Below, piece by piece: positions 10,607 to 22,136 of a stretch of 64,000 bases of DNA. Source of the stretch: Chrysopilus asiliformis. Taxonomy: Eukaryota; Arthropoda; Insecta; Diptera; Rhagionidae. The stretch spans positions 26,699,684 through 26,763,683 of the forward strand of contig OZ035961.1 of the NCBI GenBank assembly GCA_964034945.1, read 5' to 3'. The translations under genes were made by a program, and so were the position numbers. The notes beneath the pieces were generated by a model that saw only the letters and a list, made by a program, of their open reading frames with translations, was not told the DNA's origin and did not search any database. Positions within the stretch are counted from its first letter, which is position 1. The number at the start of each line of letters is the position of its first letter.

Positions 10607-11580
10607 TTCGCAGGGTAAATCCTATACGGAAAGCCCAGAGACGCAGCCGACTCCTTAACGGAAAGCGCTTCCTTTCACCTATTTTTTTCGGAAAGCTAAA
10701 ACTTTTCCTCCCTTATCCTTTCCTTAAAATCCCTGATTCCCTACTGGTCCTCCGAAATTGGCGTCCGTCTAATCCTTTTTTTTTGGCAATCCTTTTTAGA
10801 AATCCATATAAGATAGTATATAACTAATGTTTTCATTTCATTCTAGTCAATTTAAAGTTCCCTCAATAAAATTTTCTCCTGACTTCGCTTTTAATTTTGG
10901 TGTTTTGACTCAATTGGAGTCCGGAAATATAAAGCTCTAGAAGCAAAATATCTTCTCGTTTGCCCAATTGATAGATGCATCAATTTAAAAGCGAATTACA
11001 TTTCTTTCATATTAATAATCAACGATAGTAGCAATACATTTGCAACACGTTAAACGAAAAGCAACATTTAAAAATTGAGCTATGCTAAAATTTTGAACAT
11101 AAATTTATTTACTGGTTTTGTGAGTCCCGGTGTATGTAGCTCCAGGGCATGATACATCGCGTTTGCCACAACAACTTTTAAATTCTTTTATTTTAGTTGC
11201 AAGTATGTACACAGAAATGAGAAATAATAAAGACGAGTCCCGAATATAGTTCGCGCTGCCGTCAATTATTTCGAAAAATTTGTTTGTAATTTTTTTTCCC
11301 ATATCAAGCATAAATCATACAAGCTCATTAAACGCTCTCAATCATAGCACACCCTCCATTTTAATGTATTTATTGAATCTTAATTGAAAATTGTGTATTT
11401 TTAGAATACCATAGAAGTATTTAAAAAAAAAAAAAATTATTAAGTTATATTATGATTTAAAAGATTTAGTTCGATAGTAGAAACTAAAAATAGAAGAATT
11501 GCAAGATCATTAGTCAAATCTAAAGATTTACAATCTCAATTTCAGTCCAATAGTATAATACCTCTAAAAATCGTATAAGT
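10607..11580 (+). other. Leader between primer site and internal ORF
   Basis: About 970 bp of non-coding leader. It starts GC-richer (GAAAGCCCAGAGACGCAGCC) and becomes AT-rich. TTTTTAG before AATACCATAG at about 11399-11415 could serve as a splice acceptor for the ORF downstream, but no donor was assigned. A 68-codon minus-strand frame here shows nothing recognisable. Confidence 0.5.
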
Positions 11581-12927
11581 ATGGATTCAAACTTACAATC
11601 CATTTCTCAGTTAGATCGAGGGGAGAATAGTACCATGACCTTTCAGAATGTTTTAAACGCTTCTGTTTTTCAAGCATTCGGTGAAGAATCGAATCTTCAG
11701 TCACAGTCTAACCCGAATAATATAACACCTAGCACTCGTTTGTCAGTTACTACAATGAAACTTGCCAATACCAAGTCTACAAATGAAGCTACAATTTTTC
11801 CAGTTTTGATAGATTTAAACAATCCATTGTATATTTCTGTAATGAAAAATCTGAGAACTGCCATAGCACAGATTATCCATATTGGGGGGAACAATTCCTT
11901 TCTACCTATGATTGTGGACGATCTACTGTCAAAAATGTATTCCTTCCTTAACAAATACCTGGAAAATTTGCAGGCTGGGGTTATAGCTGTGTTAACCGAA
12001 TCTTTATGTTATCTAGATGATTTTGACGAGAGGTATGCTGATTTATCGTCCAAGATTTTTGGCGCCTTGTCCGATACTCTAGACTGTAGTCTGGCTAACG
12101 CAATACACAAGGCCCTACCAATGTTTGTGCCACAAATCATAACTCAGTGTAAATCTTTGGAAGAAATGAGCATGCCTCATGAAACGATTCGTGAATGTTC
12201 GGCTCGAGGTGTCGACAATTTTTATCATATATTGCTGGAAAGTCTCATGTTATGCCATATAGACTGCGTCAAAAAAATCGTTGATACTATGTATAAACCG
12301 CCTAAGTCAAACGATTCCGGAAGCATTAAGGATGAAAGGATCGTAGAAGCTAAACAAATAAAAATTAATCGGTACAATAATAATTCCGATAGATTAAATA
12401 TTCAACGTAGTTTCGAAAATTCTTGTTATCCAAAACCAGTTCTTTTCAATCATTTTAATGATTTTGAAAAACAGGACAGAAAGAAAAGACCAATAAATGT
12501 CACACATCTTTGCTTCAATAATAATGATGGCAGCAGTGCTAAACAAGATAGATTGAATTTCCCAAAAATTAGGTTTGAGAATGATCCTACTCAAGATCAA
12601 AGTCTGGTAGTTGATAAATTTTCCGAGGGGAGAGATACTGAACCTTCGACGAATTCCGAAACATGTCATAATCATTGTCGTAGTTTAGAGCCAGTTAATA
12701 AGGCCCGAGGTTCCAAAGGCAATGAAAATTTTCATCAAAACCATAATCACAAGTCGCAAGATCGTTCGTCTCAATATGAGCATGTAAAAAAAGTATTTAA
12801 TGCATATTGGACGAAGAACCTAGTTAGCAATCATCTGTTGATGAATGGAAGTGTCTGGTTTTGGAGATATTTTCGCAGCAAATATCGGCCGACTTGGCCC
12901 GATTGGCGACGGAAAAACTGTTTGTAA
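11581..12927 (+). CDS. Unrecognised 448-aa ORF of the LTR element
   Basis: This is the only long frame between the LTRs. Residues 1-75 are Ser/Asn/Thr-rich and probably disordered. Residues about 80-240 are hydrophobic, probably mostly helical and Cys-containing (NPLYISVMKNLRTAIAQIIH, LPMIVDDLLSKMYSFLNKY, then HKALPMFVPQIITQ). Residues about 240-400 are polar, rich in Asn, Lys, Arg and His, with a TCHNHC cluster at 361-366 and a His/Asn/Gln stretch near 385-395. The last 45 residues are aromatic and basic. No zinc knuckle of the CX2CX4HX4C kind, no protease, polymerase or integrase motif, no signal peptide and no clear transmembrane helix were found. By position it could act as Gag, or be an accessory or captured gene. 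A 62-codon frame overlaps its end (12845-13033) but is preceded directly by a stop, so a simple frameshift extension is not supported. Confidence 0.65.
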   Translation: MDSNLQSISQLDRGENSTMTFQNVLNASVFQAFGEESNLQSQSNPNNITPSTRLSVTTMKLANTKSTNEATIFPVLIDLNNPLYISVMKNLRTAIAQIIHIGGNNSFLPMIVDDLLSKMYSFLNKYLENLQAGVIAVLTESLCYLDDFDERYADLSSKIFGALSDTLDCSLANAIHKALPMFVPQIITQCKSLEEMSMPHETIRECSARGVDNFYHILLESLMLCHIDCVKKIVDTMYKPPKSNDSGSIKDERIVEAKQIKINRYNNNSDRLNIQRSFENSCYPKPVLFNHFNDFEKQDRKKRPINVTHLCFNNNDGSSAKQDRLNFPKIRFENDPTQDQSLVVDKFSEGRDTEPSTNSETCHNHCRSLEPVNKARGSKGNENFHQNHNHKSQDRSSQYEHVKKVFNAYWTKNLVSNHLLMNGSVWFWRYFRSKYRPTWPDWRRKNCL

Positions 12928-13271
12928 TTTAGGGTCCACAGAAAAGACTCTAAATTTTATCACGACCCTCGCTTTCGTTCCATTGGAATTTTCTGACGAA
13001 ATTCAGAGTGTTATTCTTGAACGTTCAATATAGGTATGGTAGAGGACAAATCGGTTCAGAGACAGTCCAATCATAATTTTTTTGAATACTCATTTTTTTT
13101 TTACATTACAATAGCACATATTTGCCCGGCTTTGTAAGTGGGTTCGACACCACGTTTAAATTTTCCACAATTCATTTTTCGTCGAGTTAAAATTTTTTTT
13201 GTTGACAATACCACAGATAGCTGATTTTCCAAATCTTTCGGCGTCAAGATTTCCGTCGAAATCTCTGGTGT
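12928..13271 (+). other. Untranslated 3' part of the internal region
   Basis: No plus-strand ORF of note after the overlapping 62-codon frame. The bases before the 3' LTR (CGTCGAAATCTCTGGTGT) are not purine-rich, so a polypurine tract is not evident. On the minus strand, exon 13283-13101 downstream of the last LTR intron keeps a 62-codon frame open (ATGAAG joined to GTGGCTGTT), ending in ...TYKAGQICAIVM. It crosses the LTR boundary. Confidence 0.45.
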
Positions 13272-15856
13272 TGTAACAGCCACCTGTAAAGACAAATCAG
13301 TTAAATTTGAAATTTCTTAGATTCAGTCATTTTATACTTACCTTCATTTAGTCGTTTTCCCATGATCAAAATTTCCGTACTTTAAATAATTTCCTTTAGT
13401 TGAAATCTGCAAAGAAAATAGAAAATCTTAAAATCGAAATAATTCAATCACACAACAAATAACAAAAACGGTAATTACCATCGGTGCAATACCATCGATC
13501 AGCTGATTGAACGATATTTCTTCTGCACGGTATTTTTCTATCACACCACAACGATCGATAAGAGTCAATCGATGCGGTGGGTGGATTATCGCTAGATAGT
13601 TGCGCCTGTTGATGTGCTCCTGGTATCAAAAAAAAAATATCATGAATATCATTGAGTGTAAAGCAAGTATATCATGGGAGAAATGCAATTAGTGTTGAGA
13701 GATTTTTGGTTAGACGTCGGTTGATCTTTACTTACGTTTTTGGTTGAAGCGATGGACATTTAAATTTTCATGATCCTTCATGGTAATCTATTAAATCGTT
13801 TGTTGATGGGAATTTCGTTTGATGAAAATGATTTTTGATTTTCTTCGGCACTATCAAACTGAAATAAACAAGCAGAAATTAATTCTTTCGAAAATAAATT
13901 TAATTTCAAATTTGTACTTACATCGATTACAAATTTGAATTTCCCTGGTAAAAAGTGGGTGACGCGAATGTCAATTTTGAAGGTTTGGCGAACCTACTTA
14001 CAGAGAAATCTCTCCAAAACGGAAATGTGGGTAATTGTGGATGAATCTACATCACTGTATCGAACCCTGAGATAACCTTTTTTTGGCCAGGATTCTCTCT
14101 CTTCCAGCCAAGTTATCGAAGTAGTCGGACGTGGGTATCGTTTATCCCCTTGGGGGTTACGTATTTATTAAAAGTTTTCATTTGGAAATTTTCCAAATTG
14201 ATTTTGAAAAACCTGGTTCGGTGAAAATTGTGCATAAAGTGAGGTGAATTTATCTGAAAGATAATCATTTTGTGCTAAATTTAGTAAATTTTAGGAGGAT
14301 TGCTGAAATTAAATCGGAATTTGTAATCCACGAGGCAATCACATAATAGAATCTTAGTGCATCGCACAAGATTTTTAGAAAATCCGACACTTCGCCAATT
14401 CATCTGAATAAATTCAAGCACCTATCCACAAATTAAAAGGTAAAAATTTCTCCTTTCCTTAATTCATGCGTTTTGCAACCAATTTTCTCCGATCGCAGAA
14501 CCACGCGGCTGGAGGAGGTAACCTCTAAGGGGATCAAGAAAAATACATATAAATATTAAAAGAGACTTATCTAAAGCAAAAAGAAACTGAGGGAAAATCA
14601 TAGTAGATTTCTAATCTGCCCATAAACTTTATCAACGGCTGGAAAATCATCGAAGATTTCATTTACGTGTGTAACATAAATTCCATGCGGGAATTTCTTC
14701 ATGTTCAGCCTCGAGAATTAGCCAACAGAGAAACTACCGACAGAAATTACTGCTTCATCAAGAATTAATTATTAAAGATCCTGCGATCCTGGTATTTGGA
14801 AAGAAAAAAGTTGTACCGGAGTTCCACTTGTAGCGGAGCCCCTGCTTAGGAAAGTTTCAGTTATAGTTTACAGTTTGCAGTCGGGATAATTTCTTCCAAA
14901 GGTTCCTTTTCTAAATTCAAATTATACCAGGGAAAATTGTAAGTTGAAGCATTTTCAATTGTTTTTTTTTACGTGAAGCAGTTTCGTTAGAAAACTTAAA
15001 GAATCCTCGTAGCAGATAATGTTTATAGAAATTTAAGAGTACCCTAGTGTAAAGTAATTGTATACAACATTTTTTTAAAATATTTAATTGTGTGAATGGT
15101 GATATATAGATTTTCCATAGTTTCGTTGAGTTGGAATCATAATTGCCAATATCACTTATATATTTTTGTGGGCCCATAAACATATTTAGTGCGCTTTACG
15201 TCGATATTTATTTGCATGTTTTTTGATTATATTTTTGCATGTTTTTTTCTATATATTGCCACATTTTATTATTACTATAATTGATTTTTAGAAATAGTTT
15301 GTGTGTAATTTATTCAATTTTACGCAAATTAAAAGATTTTCGATACGATGCTCTATTTACGTTCAAATATAATGTCGTAATATAACTTAAAATCTAATTA
15401 TTATATTATTTAAATCTATTAATATTATATTGCTTAAATCTACAGATGTTCTTACGATCTACATTAAAATTATGAAAAGTTTAAGTGAAATAATGTTTTA
15501 TTGAAGTTGATATTTTGAGGGGGGTGTGAGATGACGTGATGAGCGTGAAAAACAAATCAAATGCTATGATTTCAATCTATTAATGCTTGATATACTGTGA
15601 TTCCTATACCTTCCCGATTAACGTAAAGATTAGTTCATTCCATAGTTCCTTTTCAAGGCACGAAATATAGTTTGTAATGGTGAATTCTAGAGAGTTTGAA
15701 CAAGATCCCCACCCATTCCGACGAGCTTAGCCGCAACACACGCAAGCGTGCCTTAACCGTTCAACTCGAAGAAAAATCAGGTGTTTTAAATCTTTGTTTA
15801 CTACTACCATCATCTTTAGTATTACAAAATAACACCCAACACCTTATATCATTACA
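13272..15856 (+). repeat. 3' LTR (2585 bp)
   Basis: Direct copy of 8006-10590 at an offset of 5266. The antisense intron cluster recurs at 14001-13945, 13921-13859, 13735-13620, 13478-13407 and 13341-13284. In this copy the terminal antisense exon continues into the internal region. The end CATTACA is followed by the TSD AAGT at 15857-15860. Confidence 0.85.
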
Positions 15857-15860
15857 AAGT

Positions 15861-16152
15861 GAAACTAAATAGAAACTTGTAAAAAGATATGGACATTTCT
15901 TAGTTCTTCGGTACACAAAATAATTTTTCGTTGCTGATTTTAACCCTTACAGGTTTGGTGGCGGTACACGCGACGTACCAATTTTTTCGTAACAAATTCT
16001 GCACGGTGGTACCAAAATTGTACCACTGATTAAATCGACTTCCATTGCTGCATGAAAGCTTTGAAATGGTAACACTAAAAAAATAATTAAGAAAACATAT
16101 TTATTTTTTTTCTGTGCCTCTGAGAATTAAAGCGAAAATCAATATTTTATTC
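15861..16152. other. Gene-free stretch beside the LTR element
   Basis: Contains TTAACCCTTACAGG at about 15940, which resembles a lone piggyBac-like terminus, and a small inverted repeat (GGTACCAAAATTGTACC, near 16007). No partner end was found. Confidence 0.4.
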
Positions 16153-16156
16153 TTAA

Positions 16157-16389
16157 CACTCTAACTGCCACGTCAGTCAAAAAGACCTGACACCTAATTA
16201 TACACAACGGCCACAATGAAAATTATTAAAGTGTTCGTTGCAACCGCAACGATTTTTTGTAGTTGCACACATTTTATGGTAATAAAATAACATTTAGGTA
16301 TAATTTTGATTCAATTTTTTTTTCTCTTAGTGCCTTTTTTACTGACAACTATCCGAAAAAGGCTTAGAACTGTCGTGGCAGTTAAAGTG
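16157..16389. mobile_element. piggyBac-like MITE (TTAA target)
   Basis: The left end after TTAA (16153-16156) reads CACTCTAACTGCCACGTCAG. The right end, reverse-complemented, reads CACTTTAACTGCCACGACAG and is followed by TTAG (decayed TTAA). The length is 233 bp with no transposase. The TTAA target and C-initial ends suggest piggyBac mobilisation; the superfamily call is inference. Confidence 0.65.
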
Positions 16390-18280
16390 TTAGAATGTCT
16401 TGTAATTTTCACAATTTTTTTTTTACATTTTGCATTTTTTATTAATTTTTTTTTTAAATTTTTAAAAAATACAAAAAATATGTTACATTTCTTAAAAAAC
16501 AATAATTAATTCGAAAATGTGTTTGTGTAAATATCCCAGCCTTCGTATGTGTGACAAGCATGATGTTTGCAACACTTGGTAAATTTATTTAAAGGAAATA
16601 AATAAAATTTTATAATTCATTTTTATATGGACTAATTGATGTGAAAAGCGGTTTGTATTTAATACAGAAAGTTATCTGGATCATATTTTTTGTTTTTCGT
16701 TACTAGGTTGAACTTTAATCACAAGTAAAAAAAAACTGATTCTTAAAAACACGCGAAAATTGTTTCGCGCTTTAAAGTTTTTTATTAAGATATCTATAGC
16801 AATGTGTTACAATATTGCAAACTTTTCCTTTATAATATGAAACTATGAATTTCATCTCGACGAAGTAAATTACAATAAATTCCAAGTAATTAAAAAGCTT
16901 CAAGGTATATAATCCCCGCAGCTAGTTAACGTAAGTAACTGGAGAAGTAAATCATCTACCTTAGCGAAAAAGACGTGTTTCTTGAATAAAGTTCTTCTAC
17001 TAACTGTAAGACATGTCACACAATTCGTTACATGAGATGCCGTCCCACACAAGAAGAGCCATTAAACTTGTTGTTTGCTAATTACCAATTACCAACAAAG
17101 TTTGAAATTTGATCCGCTGGATCAGAATTTGAATACAATACGTTTGAGTACGTGCAACATATATGGTGGTACTACTAGGAATAAATGCCTGAAGGAAATC
17201 ATAAGAAATGCTGCATCAAAAAACATTCGAAAGTTTCACTCAAAGTTCTGATTAAAAATGATGATTCTTCAGTGCAGCCAGTAGAGCACATTTTAGATGT
17301 ATGCCAAGTGATGAAAAAAGGTCAGGTTTTCATGAAATCCCGGATTTCAATGAGGATAAGGAATATTAATAGCAGCGTGTATTTGGTATTCATTGCACAA
17401 TTTTTCAAGTAAATACCAACTATCGTGGATGATTAATTTCTCTATCTTAAGCGGATCTTACTGATGCCTAGATTTACTTTTTTCGAGTTAATTTTCCAAC
17501 CGAAAACTAAAACTAGATTGTAGAAAAAATTCCGACTATGAAAGAAAATAAAAAGATTGATTTAGCAAAACCAGCAAATACAGATACAAAAAAAGTAAGA
17601 AAATAAGTATAGGTATAAGTAAATATGTATGTAGAAGATAAAATTCAGGAATATTAAAAAAAGCATAGAGAATGAAATAAGAAAAATTTGAGACAAACAA
17701 AACCATGAGACAAACATGACTGGACAAACGGACTAAATGTAATATTTCTTAGAAAATGAATGAATTATGAGGTCACGGTGTGTCTTAATTTTGTTGCCTT
17801 TTTTAGTTTCAGTTGGTTGGTATTCATCTCTGTTGGACTTACACGCATATGCGGCACGATGGTGACCAAATATAATAAATCACGACCTGCGAAGGTTAGA
17901 GACGAAAATAAAAACTTGAATTTCTTCGTCAGCAATTAGCGAAGAAAAAAAGCTTTCTCATCCAACAGTATCCATTTTAAGTTTAAAAAACTTTCTTAAA
18001 AATGCATAAACCATAAAAAATTATATTTAAAGAAATTACATGTGGTTTAATTATATTTTTTGTAGGAGGAATAACTTTTGTCTACTTTGGGGAGGTGTCC
18101 CTTTATCAGAATGTTTTAAATATTGGAACCACAGATTTGGTCACAGAAGATGTGTCCGTTTAAAGAAATTGTCCACCTATGAGAGGTGTCCGAAAAACGA
18201 GATTTCACTCAAAGTTATTGGTATATTATTTAGAAATGCCGAACCAAATTCAATTCTCGAGACAATATGGAAACCCTTAA
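16390..18280. other. Gene-free interval
   Basis: AT-rich DNA. ORFs of 60-90 codons (for example 17185-17412 and 18040-18309) show no motif. No splice-linked series or tandem structure was found. Confidence 0.5.
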
Positions 18281-18459
18281 GGCGCCTCCACACGTTCAAT
18301 GTTACTTGACAATTTTACTTGAATGACTCTTGTTTCAAGTAACATTGATCGTTTGGATGCTCTTCAATGTTAAGTTTGCAGGCAATTTCCATCAATGTTA
18401 CTTGACGAAAATTTTCATCAATAATACTTGTCAAGTAACATTGAATGTGTGGAGGCCCC
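18281..18459. mobile_element. Short TIR MITE (~179 bp)
   Basis: Left GGCGCCTCCACACGTTCAAT then GTTACTTGACAA mirrors right TTGTCAAGTAACATTGAATG then TGTGGAGGCCCC. The TIRs are about 30 bp with few mismatches, and GTTACTTGA/TCAAGTAAC motifs recur inside. There is no ORF. Flanks CTTAA and TTTACA do not give a clean TSD. Confidence 0.75.
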
Positions 18460-18583
18460 TTTACAGGACCTTAGGATACAGTTTCAACCATTTGACATTA
18501 GATTCGTGTTGACGGACCTTCAAAACCACCAATTGTATTTTTTTTTAAATAAACTTAATTAAAGGCTATTTGAATTGTTTCTG

Positions 18584-18700
18584 CAGGACCTTCTATTTCG
18601 AATTTTGAAAGTCCGGCATCGTTCGAGATCGCTGACCTGTAATACTTTCCAGAAAAAGTGAAAACATTCCAGAAAAAGTGAAAACAGTTTATTGTTGTTA
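18584..18700. repeat. Fragment related to the 6.6-7.1 kb minisatellite
   Basis: GCAGGACCTTC, TTTCGAATTTTGAAAG and GATCGCTGACC match pieces of the 120-bp unit. They are followed by two tandem copies of CATTCCAGAAAAAGTGAAAA. It is a single decayed relative about 11.5 kb away. Confidence 0.55.
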
Positions 18701-18901
18701 TCCTTTCCAATATTCAGGACTTTCCAACGATACCTTTGTCGCTGTCAACCTGTTCGGCCTTCAGCTTCGGCTAAAACTACTTATTCTATCGGAAAAAACA
18801 TTAGTAAAAAGTTAATGGAAACCGCTTAGTTAAGTGGCTTATGCGATAAAAGGGGAGGGGTTTACAGGGGATATATCTAAGTGAACAGTAAATTTGCTTT
18901 A

Positions 18902-19172
18902 CACGTTCACGCCGGCGCGTACCACCGGTGGCCCGCATTTGATTGTGCTATTAGACGGTACGTAACACCAAATATTTAGATCTTTAACACTTTGACTGCC
19001 GAAAAAGAAGACCTGAGAGTCACGCTCTCGTGTCGACACAATTTTAATTTTAATTTTTTGTCAATGCTGCATAGTAGGTACCCTGGATTAGCTCCCGTCC
19101 GATAGAGCGAAAAGATTTAAGCGCCGCCGCCAATGGGCGAGGAGCATGAATTACAGCGCCGGCGTGAACGTG
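18902..19172. mobile_element. piggyBac-like MITE with GC-rich ends
   Basis: The left terminus CACGTTCACGCCGGCGCG follows TTTA (18898-18901). The right terminus, reverse-complemented, is CACGTTCACGCCGGCGCTGT and is followed by TTAA (19173-19176). The interior includes TTAACACTTTGACTGCCG at about 18987, resembling the terminus of the MITE at 16157 and possibly a second, broken insertion. There is no ORF. Confidence 0.65.
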
Positions 19173-19176
19173 TTAA

Positions 19177-22136
19177 GCCACAACATATTCAACGATGAAA
19201 CTCCGAACAAAATCTCTTCAGTGATCTCGTTGATAGTCGAAAAAGGGGTTGATGAAGGGGTTTTTTTTAATGACAGATACTTTCCTGCATGGTTCTTTAT
19301 CCCGCACAGAAAATGTTATTAGCGATATTGGTTGAAGAGGTGGCTCTTCCATAAAATTATCAATGACAAATTTTTCTAGGTCAAGTGAAATTCAGTAGGT
19401 TCTTACCACACTTCCGCGATTCTGTTCATAATGTATAAGAATTTCTGTGATTAAGCATTATTATTTTCAGAAAATAAAAAATATTACTCATAAACCAAAC
19501 CATTATTGCGTTTATAATAGAACCGAATAATTAAAAAGAAAACCAGATTTCACTATATTTTAAGGCAATCATTAAGGAAAAGCTTTTTATCCTTCCAAAA
19601 TTCAAATAAAAAACCCATGTTGAAATTCGTCAAAATATTACCTAACCAGCAAAATATTTTCATTATAATTTGAAATCCTCACACAAAGCGCAGTGAATTT
19701 CTCAAGATTTATTACAAAAAAAGAGTTTCTTCGAAAAAGTGAAAAAGAACTCGGATCAAACAAGGCAAAAACAAAGTCACCGAGGAAAGATCTCGTAATT
19801 CATTTAACCGGTCAAAGGTGTGATTCCACAGACCTCCATTTTTATTCACATATTATAATCTGATTCGGCTATCTGCACTGAGATCTCATTCACTATAACA
19901 AAACATACACATCGTATGCGATGGACCATAGAGCGACCGAAGCGATATGGCCACATAGAGCCAGCCAAAAACCCCAAAAAAATAAAAGAAAAAAAAAACT
20001 GGGAAAAATGAGGGATTCAAAGCCAAAATGCCCAAAGTTGAAGATATACGTAAACCTTAAAGTCCACAGGGAACAGAGGGGAAAAGTTGGAAGATCCGAG
20101 CCGAGATGTAAACACCGCTCAGATACCAACAATCATAAATCTTCGAATAAAATGTTATTCAGAAAATCTCTGATTTATACTTTTCGGACCGCAGCTCCAC
20201 AGATACCTACCTACCTCTCTACCGTACACTACCTATAATACCTAACAAACAAAAACAAAAACCAACAACAAAGGTAACAAATACAACAAAGTTTTTTAGC
20301 TTCAGGAATCAGATTTAGATTCGGCCAAAAAACTCGTAGAAACAAAATAAAATAACCAAGACACTACGCATCCAACATGACGCCAATATCTTTTAGGCGA
20401 TATTTAACTATACGAAAACCTACCTAGATATACTGTAGGTTTTCTTACATTTTGAGGTTATGTAAATTTTGTGATTTATTAATATAAATTTTTTTCTTGC
20501 ATTTTTTCGTAGAGTTTTTTTTTTATAATTTTGAAATATTCTTCTTACTTTTAAGATCATCGCTGACTTCTTAGAGGCATAATAGGTTAGGTTAATCTCG
20601 TGCATTTACTTATGTTGCAAAGGCATCTAAGAATGTATCTCAACACATGACCATCAGAGTATCTCAACTTCCATTCAGGTATGATGTCCACTTTATTTTA
20701 ATACCTGAAAATTTTCAACATACATGGAAACAAGTAAAAATGCTCATTTCTTAAATTTTTTCATAAAGCGGATTCAATTTTTTTACACTTCGAATTTGAG
20801 GTGACTACCAACCATGCATTAAGTCAGTCAGATCTCTATCCTTATAGGTTTCCTTTTTAAAACCAACCTCATGGGAGAAGGTTTTCAGGTTTATCCATTT
20901 GCACACCTTGCCTGTTATGTTCAATCATGTGTTGTTGTCTGATGTTGAGACCAAAGTTTACCAGAGGTGCTTCGGGCTAAATCGAGAAGAGGTCTGACTG
21001 ACTTGCAATCCAATCCAACATCTCTAAGATGAATCTGAGTAACCAACAATTTTGAGAGGTGAAAAGTAAGGGGTGTAAGTTGGGTGTGTCACCTCTTTAC
21101 GTTTCGGACATTTGTCACAAATTAATCATGTTCCTTGTTGCCCAGTGATATATGCTGGCACTTGGGGTAATAAAATTAAAGGAAATCTTATTTGATGCTG
21201 CCATCTTGGTGGGTATATATGGAGTTTATTTTCTTCGGAAATGAGAAAAAAGACAACAACAACAAACTTGTGGCGGGTTAGATGCAGTTTAGTTCTTTTA
21301 TTTTGATTTTTTGTGAAAGGTGTAAAATGATGATCTTACAAAGCGAACAGATAAATCTATCTCTTCGATTTTAAAAGCATTTTTGTGCATTTTTATCGAT
21401 AATTAACCGTGTTATACAGAAGATATATACAAAAGATATTTCAATGTAAAATGTGTTAGGAAATAAAAATGCTGCATGAACTCAGTTTCTTTTACTTGGA
21501 TTTTTTTTTTGAAAATCCTCTTTTTTCTAGACTTTTATATTTTTTGTGGAAATTTGTACATTATGATTTTTAAACAAAAACAAATCACACATTCTAATAT
21601 ATTTTCAACCAGTTTCCTATTCCACAAAACATACAAAACTTCACAAAAATTTAAACTCATTAAAACATGCTTTGATAAATCATTAATTAGGTTAAAAAAT
21701 TATTCACCAATAAGAAGGTTATTGGATTCAAAGCAAATGGAAAACGTTTCGCTACTAGTTTTTGAGTCTCGTTCACAAAATAATTTATTAATTTATTCAA
21801 CAATAAATTTTCCAAAGAAATTGAAGCTACAACTCAATCAACATTTTCTTTTAATGAATTCAGAAAAAAGTATTTTGCATATTTTTTATGCATAGACGAG
21901 TAGAATTTTTATTTAAAATTTTGATAAATATTTGTGTTTACAATATTATCTTGATTAAAGAACACCAAAATTAAATTATTTCATTTTGGGATCTGGCAAA
22001 GCTTTTACAACAAACCATTTTTTGTATTCTAATCTTCATGGGAAGCAAAAAACGTCTTAAGCTGACAAATCTAACAACGAAAAAACCGCATTTTAAAAAT
22101 TTCAATAGTGTTTGTTGCTGCAATTCGCATGATGTT
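19177..22136. other. Gene-free interval
   Basis: No recognisable gene. Overlapping opposite-strand frames at 19893-20238 and a 139-codon AT-rich frame at 21476-21895 lack motifs and have composition-driven residues (Lys, Asn, Phe, Ile). They were not annotated as genes. Confidence 0.5.

Larger units (their letters stand above)
8006..15856 (+). mobile_element. LTR retrotransposon, long LTRs, non-autonomous
   Basis: Two direct repeats of 2585 bp (8006-10590 and 13272-15856, offset exactly 5266) enclose 2681 bp of internal DNA. Each repeat begins TGTAAC and ends CATTACA, and the whole is flanked by the 4-bp duplication AAGT (8002-8005, 15857-15860). Three bases after the left repeat is TGGCGCCCAACGT, which fits the tRNA-Lys primer site used by many insect Ty3/Gypsy elements. 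These signs together identify an LTR retrotransposon rather than a segmental duplication. The interior has no protease, reverse transcriptase, RNase H or integrase, only an unrecognised 448-aa ORF, so it must rely on a partner element. The repeats agree wherever I compared them, implying recent insertion. LTRs above 2 kb with a Lys primer recall the Osvaldo/Ulysses lineage, but that is a weak inference. No clear polypurine tract precedes the right LTR. Confidence 0.85.

Noticed and set aside
12845..13033. 62-codon frame as a frameshifted continuation of the 448-aa ORF
   Set aside because: A stop codon sits directly before its ATG, so no simple shift upstream would join the two, and no slippery site is evident.
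8006..15856. Simple segmental duplication of a 2.6-kb locus
   Set aside because: TG...CA ends, a 4-bp TSD and the TGGCGCCCAACGT primer site immediately after the left copy fit LTRs instead.
19893..20238. Overlapping 79- and 105-codon frames on opposite strands
   Set aside because: No motif on either strand and no supporting signals.
21476..21895. 139-codon frame
   Set aside because: Residues follow AT-rich composition (Phe, Lys, Ile, Asn), with no domain, no conserved copy and no splice context.
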